From: Pseudomonas putida
GTDB taxonomy: Bacteria; Pseudomonadota; Gammaproteobacteria; Pseudomonadales; Pseudomonadaceae
Assembly: GCA_041071465.1 (NCBI GenBank)
Contig: CP163498.1
Coordinates: 1,261,001-1,325,000 of the forward strand
Direction of reading: 5' to 3'
DNA: 64,000 bases
Position 1 is the first letter of the stretch. The number at the start of each line of letters is the position of its first letter. The notes under the pieces were generated by a model. The model searched no databases. It was not told where the DNA came from and worked only from the letters and a program-made list of their open reading frames with translations. A program made the position numbers and the translations under genes. Below, piece by piece: positions 47,921-58,900 of the stretch.

Positions 47921-48808
47921 TCAATCCTTCTTGCGATACCCCTCGACGATGGCCGAGAAATCCTTGCCCCCTTCGCCGCGCAGGCTCATGGCCTGATACA
48001 GCTGCTGGGCCACAGCCCCGAGGATCACCGGCTGGTGAGCCTGGCGTGCCGCTTCGGTAGCCAGCCCCAGGTCCTTGAGCATCAGTTCGGCGCCAAAGCC
48101 ACCGGTGTAGCCACGCGATGCCGGCGCGGTTTCAATGATACCCGGCCACGGGTTGTAGGTGTCCGAGCTCCAGCAACGCCCGGTCGAGCTGTTGATGATG
48201 CCGGCCAGCACCTTGGTGTCGATACCCAACGCGTTGCCCAGGGCCATGGCCTCGGACACGCCGATCATCGAAATACCCAGCAGCAGGTTGTTGCAGATCT
48301 TGGCAATCTGCCCGGTGCCGACTTCCCCGCAGTGCACGATGTTGCGGCCCATCTGCTCGAGTACCGGCTTGAGGCTGGCGAACAGCTCGGCACTGGCGCC
48401 GACCATGAAGGTCAGGGTGCCAGCCGCCGCGCCGCCAGTACCACCGGACACCGGCGCGTCACCCATGTCCACACCTTTGCCCGCTGCGGCCTTGGACACA
48501 TCACGGGCGGTCTGCGGGTCGATGGTGCTGCAGTCAACGGTCGGCGTGCCGGGACGAATACCGGCCAACACGCCGTCCTCGTTCAAGTACACGCTGCGCA
48601 CATGGGCTGCGGCCGGCAGCATGGTGATCACCAGTTCGCTGTTGGCTGCCGCGTCCTTGGGCGACGGGCTGATCTGCCCGCCCAGTTCTGCCAACTCGGC
48701 CAGCACGGCCTTGTTCAGGTCGAACAGGTTCAGCTGGTGCCCGGCTTTGATCAGGTTGCGGGCCATGGGCGCGCCCATGTTGCCCAGGCCGATGAATGCG
48801 ATACGCAT
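47921..48808 (-). CDS. mmsB: 3-hydroxyisobutyrate dehydrogenase
   Basis: NAD-dependent enzyme of valine breakdown, 295 residues. N-terminal Rossmann motif IAFIGLGNMGAPMARNL, substrate loop DAPVSGGTGGAAAGTL and catalytic Lys in GTGQIAKICNNLLLG. It converts 3-hydroxyisobutyrate to methylmalonate semialdehyde, the substrate of MmsA. The gene is 9 bp downstream of mmsA, so the pair is co-transcribed. Confidence 0.95.
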   Translation of the reverse strand: MRIAFIGLGNMGAPMARNLIKAGHQLNLFDLNKAVLAELAELGGQISPSPKDAAANSELVITMLPAAAHVRSVYLNEDGVLAGIRPGTPTVDCSTIDPQTARDVSKAAAGKGVDMGDAPVSGGTGGAAAGTLTFMVGASAELFASLKPVLEQMGRNIVHCGEVGTGQIAKICNNLLLGISMIGVSEAMALGNALGIDTKVLAGIINSSTGRCWSSDTYNPWPGIIETAPASRGYTGGFGAELMLKDLGLATEAARQAHQPVILGAVAQQLYQAMSLRGEGGKDFSAIVEGYRKKD

Positions 48809-48817
48809 GACTTCTCC

Positions 48818-50344
48818 TTAGCGCAGGCTGATGGTGGTGTTCACACCGTCGTTGACGCTGTCGTCATCGAACCAGCGGGCAGTGACGGTCTTGGTCTGAG
48901 TGTAGAACTGCACCACTTGCTTGCCGTACGGGCCGAGGTCGCCGAGCTTGGAGCCACGTGAGCCGGTAAAGCTGAAGAACGGTACCGGTACCGGAATCGG
49001 GATGTTGATGCCGACCTGGCCGATATCGATTTCGCTCTGGAACTTGCGTGCTGCCGCGCCGCTTTGAGTAAACAGGCCGGTGCCGTTGCCGAACGGGTTG
49101 GCGTTGACCAGGGCGATGGCCTCGTCGAGGGTATCGACTTCCAGGGTCACCAGCACCGGGCCGAAGATTTCCTGGGTATACACCTGCATATCGGTCTTCA
49201 CGCCCGAGAACAGGGTCGGGCCAACGAAGTTACCTTGCTCGTAACCCGGCACCTTGACGTCGCGGCCGTCCAGCTCAAGTTTGGCGCCTTCCTTGATACC
49301 GCTTTCGATCAGGCCCAGGACGCGCTCCTTGGCGCGCTTGGAAACCACCGGGCCAACGTCGGTGCCTGGCTCACAGCCGGCATTGACCTTGAGCTTGCTG
49401 GCGGCTGCCTTGATATCTGGCAGCCATTCGCGGGCCTTGCCCACCAGCACCGCCACCGAGGTGGCCATGCAGCGTTGGCCCGCCGCACCAAAGGCAGCCC
49501 CTACCAAAGCATTGATGGTTTGCGTACGGTTGGCATCGGGCAGCACCACCGCATGGTTCTTGGCGCCCATCATCGACTGCACGCGCTTGCCGTGTTGGCT
49601 ACCGAGGTTGTAAACGTGGGTGCCGACTTCGGTTGAGCCGACGAAGGAAATCGCCTTGATGTCCTGGTGGGTGCAAATGGCATCCACCACCTGCTTGCCG
49701 CCGTGCACCACGTTCAGCACACCGGCCGGCACACCGGCTTCCAGCGCCAGCTCCACCAGCAGCATGGTCGACAGCGGGTCTTGTTCGGACGGTTTGAGCA
49801 CGAAGGTGTTGCCGCAGACGATGGCCATGGGGAACATCCACAGCGGGATCATCGCCGGGAAGTTGAACGGGGTGATGCCGGCGCACACACCGATCGGCTG
49901 GCGCAGGGTGTAGGTGTCGACACCGCTTGCGACGTTTTCGGCAAATTCGCCCATCTGCAGGGTGCCGATGGAGGCGGCGTGCTCGACCACTTCCAGGCCG
50001 CGGAAAATATCGCCTTCAGCATCGGCCAGGGTTTTGCCTTGTTCGGCACTGAGCACCTGGGCAATGCGTTTGGTGTGTTCGCGGATCAGCGCCTGCAGCT
50101 TGAGCATGATGCGCATGCGCGCGCCGATCGGGGTGTCGCGCCAGGTCTGGAAGGCTCGGTGGGCCGCGGCCACGGCAGCGTCGACTTCCTCGACGGTGGC
50201 GAACGGTACGCGCGCCAGCACTTCCTGGCTGGCCGGGTTGACGATGTCGCGCCATTCGGTGGTTTTGGACTCGACCCACTGGCCGTCAATCAGCAGCTTC
50301 ACCTGCTCGACCTTGGTGCTGTTAGGGGATTGCGGTGCGTTCAT
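48818..50344 (-). CDS. mmsA: Methylmalonate-semialdehyde dehydrogenase
   Basis: CoA-acylating aldehyde dehydrogenase of 508 residues from the ATG at 50344 ([20 protein letters not shown]). A much longer open frame upstream is not coding. Catalytic Cys in [12 protein letters not shown], cofactor motif TEVGTHVYN and a closing TRWF-type segment ([11 protein letters not shown]). It makes propionyl-CoA from methylmalonate semialdehyde in valine catabolism. Divergent from the LysR-type gene. Confidence 0.95.
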   Translation of the reverse strand: MNAPQSPNSTKVEQVKLLIDGQWVESKTTEWRDIVNPASQEVLARVPFATVEEVDAAVAAAHRAFQTWRDTPIGARMRIMLKLQALIREHTKRIAQVLSAEQGKTLADAEGDIFRGLEVVEHAASIGTLQMGEFAENVASGVDTYTLRQPIGVCAGITPFNFPAMIPLWMFPMAIVCGNTFVLKPSEQDPLSTMLLVELALEAGVPAGVLNVVHGGKQVVDAICTHQDIKAISFVGSTEVGTHVYNLGSQHGKRVQSMMGAKNHAVVLPDANRTQTINALVGAAFGAAGQRCMATSVAVLVGKAREWLPDIKAAASKLKVNAGCEPGTDVGPVVSKRAKERVLGLIESGIKEGAKLELDGRDVKVPGYEQGNFVGPTLFSGVKTDMQVYTQEIFGPVLVTLEVDTLDEAIALVNANPFGNGTGLFTQSGAAARKFQSEIDIGQVGINIPIPVPVPFFSFTGSRGSKLGDLGPYGKQVVQFYTQTKTVTARWFDDDSVNDGVNTTISLR

Positions 50345-50431
50345 CTGCGTTCTCCTTGGAATTATTGTCGGGACGAGATCGCCAGCGCCGGGCAAACGCG
50401 AGGTGGCGTCCTGAGGCTTGTTTCGAGTATA

Positions 50432-50445
50432 GATGTGCAAACATC
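50432..50445. promoter_or_regulatory. Dyad in the mmsA/LysR intergenic gap
   Basis: GATGT-GCAA-ACATC, a perfect dyad 87 bp before mmsA and 31 bp before the LysR start. Typical position for a LysR operator controlling both genes. Confidence 0.5.
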
Positions 50446-50476
50446 CAACAAGAACGCACAAAAAAACCGGATCATC

Positions 50477-51427
50477 ATGCAAAAAGACCTCACATCCCTG
50501 AGCGCGCTCAACTGGGACGATTTGAAGTTCTTCCTTGAAGTGGCCCGCACCCGCAAGGCCAGCAGTGCCGCCAAACGGCTGAGTGTGGACTACACCACCG
50601 TGTCGCGGCGCATCAGCTCGCTGGAGGGCGCGCTGGGTACCTTGCTGTTCGAAAAGTCGCGGACCAACGGCTTTGTGTTGACCGCCGAGGGCCAGCGCTT
50701 GCTGGGTTATGCCGAATCGATCGAGAGCACGCTGCACATGGCCTGCGAGCAGGTGTCCGGGTCGGGTGTGGCGTTGTCGGGGCATGTGCGCATGGGCTGC
50801 ACCGAGGGCTTTGGCAGCTTCTTCATCACCCCGCAGCTCAGCCATTTCGTCGATGCCTACCCGGCGATTTCGGTGGACATCCTGCCGCTGCCGCACTTCA
50901 TCAGCCTGTCCAAACGCGAGGCGGACATCGTCATCGCGCTGGAGCGGCCGGAGCATGGGCCTTATGTGTGCTGCAAACTGTGCGACTACCGCTTGCGGCT
51001 GTATGCGACCCAAGACTACCTGGACAACCACGCGCCGATCCGCCAGGTGGCGGACTTGGCCAAACATCCGTTCATCAGTTACGTGGATGACCTGGCGTTC
51101 AGCTCCGAGCTGCTGTACCTGGCCAACCTCATCCCCAGCGCCAGCGCGCATTTGCGCAGCACCAGCGTGATCGCGCAGTACACCGCAGCGTTGCAGGGGC
51201 GAGGGTTGGCGATCTTGCCGTGCTTCCTCGCCGCGCAGGACCCTCGGCTGGTGACGGTGTTACCGGAGGAGATCGAGGTGACGCGCCAGTTCTGGATGTA
51301 CTGCCGGGAGGACTTGAGAAAGTTGAAGCGGATTACCCTGTTGTGGGATTACATCCGAGGTGTGACGGAGACGAATGCGCCGTTGCTGATGGGTGACACA
51401 CGCCAGATGCGCTTTGCTCAGGAATGA
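50477..51427 (+). CDS. LysR-family regulator next to mmsAB
   Basis: A 316-residue transcription regulator from ATG 50477. The helix-turn-helix at about residues 15-60 reads [41 protein letters not shown]; the effector-binding part follows from residue 95 ([20 protein letters not shown]). It is divergent from mmsA and probably controls it, with a dyad at 50432. P. aeruginosa uses an AraC-type MmsR at this locus, so control differs here. Confidence 0.9.
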   Translation: MQKDLTSLSALNWDDLKFFLEVARTRKASSAAKRLSVDYTTVSRRISSLEGALGTLLFEKSRTNGFVLTAEGQRLLGYAESIESTLHMACEQVSGSGVALSGHVRMGCTEGFGSFFITPQLSHFVDAYPAISVDILPLPHFISLSKREADIVIALERPEHGPYVCCKLCDYRLRLYATQDYLDNHAPIRQVADLAKHPFISYVDDLAFSSELLYLANLIPSASAHLRSTSVIAQYTAALQGRGLAILPCFLAAQDPRLVTVLPEEIEVTRQFWMYCREDLRKLKRITLLWDYIRGVTETNAPLLMGDTRQMRFAQE

Positions 51428-51428
51428 T

Positions 51429-51447
51429 GGGGTTGCTGTGCAACCCC
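51429..51447. terminator. Convergent terminator, LysR gene and yfiB
   Basis: GGGGTTGC-TGT-GCAACCCC directly after the LysR-gene stop and before the yfiB stop; short stem, no T run. Confidence 0.55.
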
Positions 51448-51458
51448 AAACCCTCCCG

Positions 51459-51949
51459 TCAGTAAGACGCCACCACGATAGACACGCGCCGGTTCTCGGT
51501 GCGCCCGGCACTGGTGCGGTTGTCCGCCACCGGCTGGGTACTGCCCAGGCCACGGCTCTGGATGTTCTGCGGCTGCATGCCGACCCCGACCAGCGCCTTG
51601 GTCACGCTCTGAGCGCGGCGTTCGGACAATTGCTGGTTATACGCCGCCTTGCCCGAGGCGTCGGCGTGCCCGTCCACCCGCACGCCCTGGATGCCAACGC
51701 TGAGCAGTGCCTTGCCAATGCGCTCGACAATCGCCTGGCTCTGGCCGTTGAGGCTGTCCAGGTCACTGCCGAACAGCACCTTGCCAGACAAGTCGTACGC
51801 CCAGCCTTCGTCGGTCGGGGTAAAGCCCTCGCGCTTGAGCACGGCAATCTGTTCGGGGTAAGGCCCTTGGGAGGGGCGGTCTGGCAGCCAGTCAGTGCCA
51901 GCACGGCGAGCAACAAGGCCCACAGCGGGAAACGTAAAGCCTGTATCAC
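51459..51949 (-). pseudogene. yfiB: OmpA-type lipoprotein YfiB, frameshifted
   Basis: Outer-membrane lipoprotein that binds peptidoglycan and relieves YfiR repression of YfiN. One base added near 51853-51858 gives a 163-residue protein: GTG start at 51949, signal FPLWALLLAVLALTGC with the lipobox ALTGC, then GLTPEQIAVLKREGF and an OmpA domain (VRVDGHADASGKAAYNQQLSERRAQSV). As written the signal and the domain are in different frames. It starts 4 bp after the yfiN stop in the same operon. Confidence 0.8.
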
Positions 51950-51953
51950 GGGT

Positions 51954-53225
51954 TCAGCTCCTGTTCTTGATTTCGTTGGCGGACCGTTCCGTCTGCGCCA
52001 CTTGCCAATGGCCACGGCGTTTACGCTTGGCCTGGTACATCGCCGCATCGGCGGCATTGAGAAGACTGGCGGGGTCAGCGCCGTCATCCGGGTAATAGGC
52101 AATACCGACACTCAGTGAGGTGGCGATACTGCGGCCACTGTCCAGCTGCACCGGCAGCTTCATGCTGGCAACGATCTTCTCGGCGATGTGTTCGGCGTCC
52201 TTGCGCGACTGCAAAGGTGTCAGCAGCACGGCGAACTCATCACCGCCCAGGCGCGCCACCAGGTCGTGTTCGCGCAACTGGGCGCGTACGCGGTCGGCCA
52301 CGCTGATCAGAACCTCGTCGCCTACGGCATGGCCGAGGGTGTCGTTGATTTGCTTGAAGTGATCGCTGTCGAGGAACAGCAAGGCCAAGTGGTCCTGCTG
52401 CCGTGCAGCATTGCGCACGCTGCGGCTCAGGCGCCCCTCGAAGAAGGCCCGGTTGGGCAGGCCAGTCAGGCTATCGTGGCTGGCCTGGTGGGCCAGGCTC
52501 TGGTTTTCACTCTGCAGGTGGCTGTGCCACACCTCCAGTTCGTCCAGCAGGGCATTGAAGTCGTTACCCAGCTCGTTGAGCTCGGCAATCGGCGCTTCCG
52601 GCACACGCCGGTCGAAGCTGCGCTCGCGGCGGGCGGCGTGGGCGACACTGGCCAGGCCACGCAGCGGGCGGGTGATATCGCTGAGCAGGCGCCGCGACAG
52701 GTACTGGGCAGCCAAGGCGCTGAGGATGGTGCAGAACAGGATGCCGGCCAGACCGCTGAGCAGGAACAGCAACAGGCTACGGCCCTGGCCGACCAGTTCG
52801 ATATGCCCGACCTGTTGTTGCTGGTGCAGGATCGGCAGGTTGACCGGCTCATCCAGCAACGCGGTGGCAACCTGCACTTCCAGTTGCGCGAGCATGTCGG
52901 TGTCGCCGCGTTGCCAGTGCGCCAACAGCTCGCCTTCGTCGTTGAAGACCTTGGCCTCAGCCACTTCCTCGGTACTGGCGATCAGCGCCAGCGATTCATT
53001 GGCGGCGGCGCTGTCATCGAACACCACCGCTGCCTCTACGGTGTAATTGATCGAGCGGGCAATCAGCTGCAGGTTTTGGTTGGCGTAGACACGCAGGGCG
53101 AGCACGCCCAGCAGGGTCAAGGAAATACCCGCCAGGCCCACGGCAAGCAAGGCGACGCTGAGGTGGCCACGGCCCAGCACCGAGCGCAGGGTGGGGCGCA
53201 CGCTACGCTTGCGGGTCGGTTTCAT
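51954..53225 (-). CDS. yfiN: Membrane diguanylate cyclase YfiN/TpbB
   Basis: Inner-membrane GGDEF enzyme that makes cyclic di-GMP, 423 residues. Two membrane helices (about 24-46 and 155-180) frame a periplasmic sensor; HAMP follows and the GGDEF domain shows SHDSLTGLPNRAFF, DSDHFKQINDTLGH and the intact RLGGDEFAVLL, so it should be active. YfiR in the periplasm inhibits it and YfiB titrates YfiR. The start overlaps the yfiR stop by 4 bases. Confidence 0.93.
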   Translation of the reverse strand: MKPTRKRSVRPTLRSVLGRGHLSVALLAVGLAGISLTLLGVLALRVYANQNLQLIARSINYTVEAAVVFDDSAAANESLALIASTEEVAEAKVFNDEGELLAHWQRGDTDMLAQLEVQVATALLDEPVNLPILHQQQQVGHIELVGQGRSLLLFLLSGLAGILFCTILSALAAQYLSRRLLSDITRPLRGLASVAHAARRERSFDRRVPEAPIAELNELGNDFNALLDELEVWHSHLQSENQSLAHQASHDSLTGLPNRAFFEGRLSRSVRNAARQQDHLALLFLDSDHFKQINDTLGHAVGDEVLISVADRVRAQLREHDLVARLGGDEFAVLLTPLQSRKDAEHIAEKIVASMKLPVQLDSGRSIATSLSVGIAYYPDDGADPASLLNAADAAMYQAKRKRRGHWQVAQTERSANEIKNRS

Positions 53226-53788
53226 GGCTGCACCGCCCGGCGCCGCGACAATTGCAACACACTGGGATGAATACGCACGCCAGAGCGCGCCACCGAGTCG
53301 AGGTTGACATCAAAGGCCACCTGCTGGTCGCTGACCCGCAGGCAGAACAGGCTGCCGACCGTGCAGGGGTCATCCGCCTCGCTGATGCTCAACACCGGAT
53401 GGCCCCTGACACGCTGGAACAGCTGGTCGCGCTGGCCCTGGTCGAGCTTGCCGATATAGATGGCATCGCAGGCCTGGGCGACCTGGGTATCTTCTGCCAA
53501 CAGGCGCCGCACCTGCAGGGGGCGACCGGATTCCTGGACATGGCCTTTGATCAGGTCATCGGCGTATTCGGTCGGACCGATCAGGCACAAGCGCAAGGGT
53601 GAGGGTTCTATAGGCCAGCGGGCGTAGCTGAAGATACCCAATACGACCTGGGTGACTGCCTGGGCGCGTTGTTGAGCCCGAGCGGCGGTTGTGGCGGAGT
53701 CTGCCTGGGCAGGGCCTGTGTAAAGGAACAGGGCGGCCAGCAATAGCGAAAGCGCACAGCTTGTCACTCGCCTTGCGGCCACGTGCAT
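53222..53788 (-). CDS. yfiR: Periplasmic repressor YfiR
   Basis: A 188-residue exported protein with signal peptide ending GPAQA. The YfiR-type fold shows LGIFSYARWP, LRLCLIGPTEYADDL and DAIYIGKLDQGQRDQLF; Cys in CDAIY, CTVGS and LFCLRV allow the disulfides known to matter in this family. First gene of yfiR-yfiN-yfiB. It inhibits YfiN until envelope stress or YfiB removes it. Confidence 0.9.
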   Translation of the reverse strand: MHVAARRVTSCALSLLLAALFLYTGPAQADSATTAARAQQRAQAVTQVVLGIFSYARWPIEPSPLRLCLIGPTEYADDLIKGHVQESGRPLQVRRLLAEDTQVAQACDAIYIGKLDQGQRDQLFQRVRGHPVLSISEADDPCTVGSLFCLRVSDQQVAFDVNLDSVARSGVRIHPSVLQLSRRRAVQP

Positions 53789-53868
53789 GTGGGGAGTCTC
53801 TTAAAATCCTTTCTCGAATTGGCGCAACGATAGCACAAGGCCGCTCCTACAAGGGACCGCGTTCGGTA

Positions 53869-55944
53869 TCAGACTTGTTCCAGCATCAACCCTGAAATAC
53901 GCCGCACCTTGCGCGCCACCGCTTCTTCAAAAATGCCCTGCCGAGGCTCGACCAGGCTGAAGCAGTGCTTGGCGCGGGTGATGCCGGTGTACACCAGTTC
54001 CTTGGTCAGCACCGGGTTGAGCGCATCCGGTAGCACCAGCGCCGTGTGGCTGAACTCCGAGCCCTGGGACTTGTGCACGGTCATGGCGAACACCGTTTCC
54101 ACTTCGTTGAGCCGGCTGGGCAGGACGAAACGCACGCCGCCACTGCCATCGTTACGCGGGAAGGCCACGCGCAGCAGCGGCTCACCGCGCTCATCCGGCA
54201 AGTGCAGGGCGATGCCGATGTCACCGTTCATCAGGCCCAGGCCGTAATCGTTGCGGGTCACCAATACCGGGCGCCCTTCGTACCAGTGCTGCTGGCTGTC
54301 GATCAAGCCAGCATTGTGCAGCACCCGCGCCACCCGCTCGTTCAGGCCTTCGACGCCCCAGGCGCCACGACGCACTGCACACAGCAACTGGAAGTCCTCG
54401 AAGCTGTGCAGCACCTTGCCGGCCCATTGCTCCCACGCGGGGTCGTCAGCAGCGGTTTCGAGTGCTGGCCGATAGCGGCCAAGGGTACGCAGGTAGCTGC
54501 GGTAGCCTTGCGGGCCGTCGCTGCCGCGGTTGAGGCCATCGAGCAACAGGCGGTCGAAAGCACGGTCCTGCTCGTGCTTGAGTGCCAGGCTGTGCACGTC
54601 GGCGGGTGGCGTGGCCAGCAAGTTGCGCGCCGCATGGGAGTCCTGCCGGTTGACCAGCCGGGCCAGTTGGCCAATGCCGCTGCCTTCACCGAAGCGTCGC
54701 GAAAAACGCAGCATCACCACTTGCTGGGCCAGTGGATTGCGCTGTTCGTCGCCAGCCTTGAGGCCACTGCCGGCCAGTGACTCGCCACTGATCTGTTCCA
54801 GCCATGCTGCGGTCGCCGGCGAGTAATAGCCCTCTTCGGCATCCCGGCACAAGTCGCCCAGCACCGCACCGGCTTCCACCGACGCCAACTGGTCCTTGTC
54901 GCCCAGTAGCACCAGGCGTGCCCGAGGCGGCAAGGCATCGAGCAGGTTGGCCATCATTTCCAGGTCGATCATCGATGCTTCGTCGACCACCAGCACATCC
55001 AATGGTAACGGGTTGCCAGCATGGTGGCGGAAGTGCCGGGAGCCCGGGCGGCTACCGAGCAGACGATGCACGGTGCTGACTTCTGTGGGAATGTGCCCAC
55101 GCACTTCGGCGCTGACCTGCAGGCGCTCGACCTGCTGGCCAATGGATTCGGTGAGGCGCGCAGCGGCCTTGCCGGTCGGCGCGGCCAAGCGGATGCGCAG
55201 CGGCCTGCCCTGCTCCACTGCCGGCCCTTGCAGCAAGGCCAGCAGGCGCACCACAGTGGTGGTCTTGCCCGTGCCGGGGCCACCCGTGATGATGCTGAAA
55301 CCGGCACGGGTGGCCAGCGCGCAAGCGAGCTTCTGCCAGTCTACCTGGCCAGCTGGCGCACCACCGTCGAACAGCTGAGCCAGGCGACCGGTCAGGTCGG
55401 TCAGCGGCGCTTCGGCCTGGGTCAGGCGCTGGCGCAGGGTATGGTCGATACGCCGTTCATAGCTCCAGTAGCGGCGCAGGTACAGACGCTGGCCGCTGAG
55501 CACCAGTGGCCGCGCTTGCTGGCCTGGGCTATCGCCCTCGGCCACCAGCGCGCTGGCAGCGATGCGCTGGCGCCAGGCATTCAAATCGAGGTTGGCCAGC
55601 AGTTGCGAGGGAAGCAGCAAGGGGCCTGTCAGCGCATCGCCCTCCGGCGGCAACGACAGGGCGAAATCAGGCTCGGCCAAGGTCTGTTGCAGGTCGAGGC
55701 AGACATGCCCGTGCCCCAGTTGATGACTGGCCAGCGCCGCCGCCAGCAATAACAAGGGATCACTGCCGGGAGCGCGCTCTTCCAGGAACGACACGAATGC
55801 GCGGTCCAGCGCGCGCAGCCAGCCCCGTTCTACCCAGCGGTCGAGCAGTTGCAGCAGGTCACCGCTGTCATGCTGTGGTGCCAGCGCCAGCAGGTGCTCG
55901 GCGTGCAACGGCGTGGGCAACAGGTCGACAAGGCTTCGGCTCAT
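53869..55944 (-). CDS. recD: RecD, exodeoxyribonuclease V alpha subunit
   Basis: The 5'-3' helicase subunit of RecBCD, 691 residues. Walker A GGPGTGKTTTVVRLL, Walker B VLVVDEASMIDLEM and later helicase motifs TVHKSQGSEF and VYTGITRAKHCF. Start overlaps the recB stop (ATGA). It works with RecB and RecC on double-strand ends and against phage DNA. Confidence 0.96.
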   Translation of the reverse strand: MSRSLVDLLPTPLHAEHLLALAPQHDSGDLLQLLDRWVERGWLRALDRAFVSFLEERAPGSDPLLLLAAALASHQLGHGHVCLDLQQTLAEPDFALSLPPEGDALTGPLLLPSQLLANLDLNAWRQRIAASALVAEGDSPGQQARPLVLSGQRLYLRRYWSYERRIDHTLRQRLTQAEAPLTDLTGRLAQLFDGGAPAGQVDWQKLACALATRAGFSIITGGPGTGKTTTVVRLLALLQGPAVEQGRPLRIRLAAPTGKAAARLTESIGQQVERLQVSAEVRGHIPTEVSTVHRLLGSRPGSRHFRHHAGNPLPLDVLVVDEASMIDLEMMANLLDALPPRARLVLLGDKDQLASVEAGAVLGDLCRDAEEGYYSPATAAWLEQISGESLAGSGLKAGDEQRNPLAQQVVMLRFSRRFGEGSGIGQLARLVNRQDSHAARNLLATPPADVHSLALKHEQDRAFDRLLLDGLNRGSDGPQGYRSYLRTLGRYRPALETAADDPAWEQWAGKVLHSFEDFQLLCAVRRGAWGVEGLNERVARVLHNAGLIDSQQHWYEGRPVLVTRNDYGLGLMNGDIGIALHLPDERGEPLLRVAFPRNDGSGGVRFVLPSRLNEVETVFAMTVHKSQGSEFSHTALVLPDALNPVLTKELVYTGITRAKHCFSLVEPRQGIFEEAVARKVRRISGLMLEQV

Positions 55945-58900
55945 TTCACGGCTCCGGCAAACAGGTCCTGCTGTACGGGTGGGTGCTCGCCACGGAACAG
56001 CGCATCGAGGCTTTCGATCAGCTCACGCGGTGGCTTGGCGTGATACACGCCATGGCCGCTGCTGCTGGCACCACGCAGGAAGATGAACAGGGCACCGCCA
56101 ACATGGCGGTCGTAATCGTAGTCCGGCAGGCGGGCACGCAACTGCCGGTGCAGGGCCAGCAGGTACAGCACGTACTGCAGGTCGTAGCGGTGCTCGATAA
56201 TGGCCTTTTCCATGGTTTGGGTGTCGTAGGCCTGGATGTCCGGGCCCAGCCAGTTGGACTTGTAGTCGGTGACGTAGTAACGCCCGTCCAGCTCGAAGGC
56301 CAGGTCGATGAACCCTTTGAACATGCCGTTGAGCACGGTCGGCTGCGCCGCCGGGCGCGCCAGGCCGGGGTGGGTGTGGCGTGCGACAAGGCGGTCGAGT
56401 TGTTCAGCATCGACCTGGTGGCTGGCGAACCAGAACTCCATTTCGATCTGGTAATGATGCAACTGGCCCAGCATTACGCTCTGGTCGCTGCCTGGCAGCG
56501 GTAACGCCTCGCCCAGCAAGCGTTGCATCCACTGGCTCAGGGTGGGGATCCAGCCGGTCCAGTCGCGACGGTTGCAGCGCTGGCCAACGGTGCGCTCAAT
56601 CAGCTGTGGGTTGCCGCTGACCTGGCTAAAGCCTTCACGACCCGCCCATTCCAGCAAGCCATGCAAGAAGGTGCCTGGGTTTGGCCCCCGCGGGAAACGG
56701 TGGATATCGCCGCTGTCAGCCGGGACCTCGCGCAACACCTGGGCATCGACCGTCTCGTCATCCAGCAGTTGCTGGGCCTGTGAGCTGTCGGCACCGAGGG
56801 TCTGGTCGCCTACGCGCAGGGCGCTGTAAGAAGCGATCCACCAGTGCTCGGCGGCCGCGCGGCGGGGCTTGCGTGCGGGCAGCAGCTCACGCTCGGCGTG
56901 CGGTACGCGATACGCCTGCTCATTGGCCTGCGGCAGGCCCGGGCAGGTAATGTGCGGGCATGTCGACGCCAACGCCTGCAACCAGTCCGTCAGCTGCTGC
57001 GAACCTGTCAGGGCAAGGCCGCCACCCAGCAGGTAACCCAATGCCGATCGGTGCAGCTGCGAACTCTTCTGGTTGCCACGCTTGAGGTCGGCGACCCCCA
57101 ACCAGCACGCATGCTGGGCGCGGGTCAGGGCCACATAGAGCAGGCGCAGGTCTTCGGCCAGGCGCTCGTCGTCAGCGCGCTCGATCTGTTCCTGATCCGG
57201 GGTGAGGGTGAGGTGGGCGTTACCTTCGCTGTCATGCCAGGCCAGCGGCAGGCGGCTGCCGTCCACCGGCTTGCTGGTGCAGATGAACGGCAGGTAAACC
57301 AAGGGATACTCCAGGCCCTTGGACTTGTGGATGGTCACGACTTTGACCAACTGTTCGTCGCTTTCCAGGCGCAGGATCTGCTCTTCACCGGCCTGCCCGG
57401 AATTGGCGAGGTGCTCGGCCAGGTGGCGGATCAATGCCTGTTCGCCGTCCAGCTCACCAGCAGCCTGCTGCAGCAATTCGGCCAGGTGCAGCAGGTTGGT
57501 CAGTACCCGCTCGCCATCGCTGCGGCGGATCAGCGTGCGCGGCAGCTGGAAGTCATGCAGCAGGTGCCGCAGCATGGGCAACACGCCCTGGTGTTGCCAG
57601 GTATCGCGATAATGGCGAAAACGCATGACCCAGCCTTCCCAGACCCGCTCGTCCTGGTTCAGCTGGTCCAGCGCGGCCAATGACAGGCCCAGTGTAAGGC
57701 TGGCCAGTGCGGCCTTGAGCAGGCGCTCGGAGTCGGGCTCGGCGCAGGCCTTGAGCCAGGCCAGCAGGTCGTGGGCTTCCTGGGCGGCGAACACCGAGTC
57801 CTTGTCGGACAGGTACACACTGCGTACATCGCGCGCGGCCAGCTCGGCGCGGACCACCTGCGCTTCGTGGCCATCACGCACCAGGATGGCGATGTCCGAG
57901 GGCAGGCAGGGACGCAACTCGCCTTCGGCATTCTGGAAGCCTGCCGTGCCTTGCTGGCCACCATTGAGCAGCGCGACGATATGGCTGGCGCAGCTGGCTG
58001 CCAGCTGCTGGCGGTAGACACTGCTGGAAACCGGCTCTTCGCTTTCCAGTTGCCAGCACTGCAGGGCTGCACTGGTTTCGCCGTCAATCAGCAACTGTTC
58101 GCCACGGCCCTTCGCGCGCACCTCGATGAACGGCAGCGGGTTGTCATCCGCCGCGCGGAACAGGAATGCTCCCCGCCCCGTTTCACGCACTTCGGCCTGC
58201 AGGAACACCTGGTTGACCGCCGCGACCATGGCCTTGCTGGACCGGTAGTTGGTGTCCAGGCTGTGCAGGCGGTCGCGGGTGGCGCGCCGTGCAGCGAGGT
58301 AGGTGTAGATGTCGGCACCACGGAAGGCGTAGATCGCCTGCTTGGGGTCTCCGATCATGAACAGGCCAGTGTCTGCGCGGTTTTCGCTGATCTGATAGAT
58401 GCGCTCGAAAATGCCGTACTGAACCGGGTCGGTATCCTGGAATTCGTCGATCAGCGCTACCGGGAACTGCTCGCGGATCAAACCGGCCAAGCGCTCGCCG
58501 GCCTCGCTGGCCAAGGCGTGCTGCAGGCGCACGAGCATGTCGTCGAAGCCCATTTCCGCGCGCCGGCGCTTCTCTACTTCGAAACGTGCCGATACCCAGC
58601 TGGCAGCATGCTCAAGCAAGGGCGCATCCGGGCTGTCCAAGGCCTGCAATTGTTGCTGCAAGCTCTGCATGGCGTTGAGGCCGGGGTGCTCAGGCGGTTC
58701 ACCCTTCCAGGCCTCGGCCATGCCCGCCGGGGTCAGGCGGGTAAAACCCGTGCCCAAGTCGAGGTCAACCAGCTGTTCATCACCCGCCCAGGCACAGAGC
58801 TTGTCGAACCAGGGCTCGAAGTAACGGGCCTGCATCTTGCGGCCGTCGACCTGCTTGGCGGCCAGCGCATCGCGGCAGATTTGCCGCAGTTGCTCGGCCC

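Noticed and set aside
49667..50476. Long upstream extension of the LysR gene and of mmsA
   Set aside because: The families start at 50477 and 50344; the extensions overlap each other antisense.
53835..53868. Partial match to Pseudomonas REP-like sequence (CCGCTCCTACAAGGGACCGCG)
   Set aside because: Only half of a REP unit and no partner hairpin nearby, so not listed as a feature.
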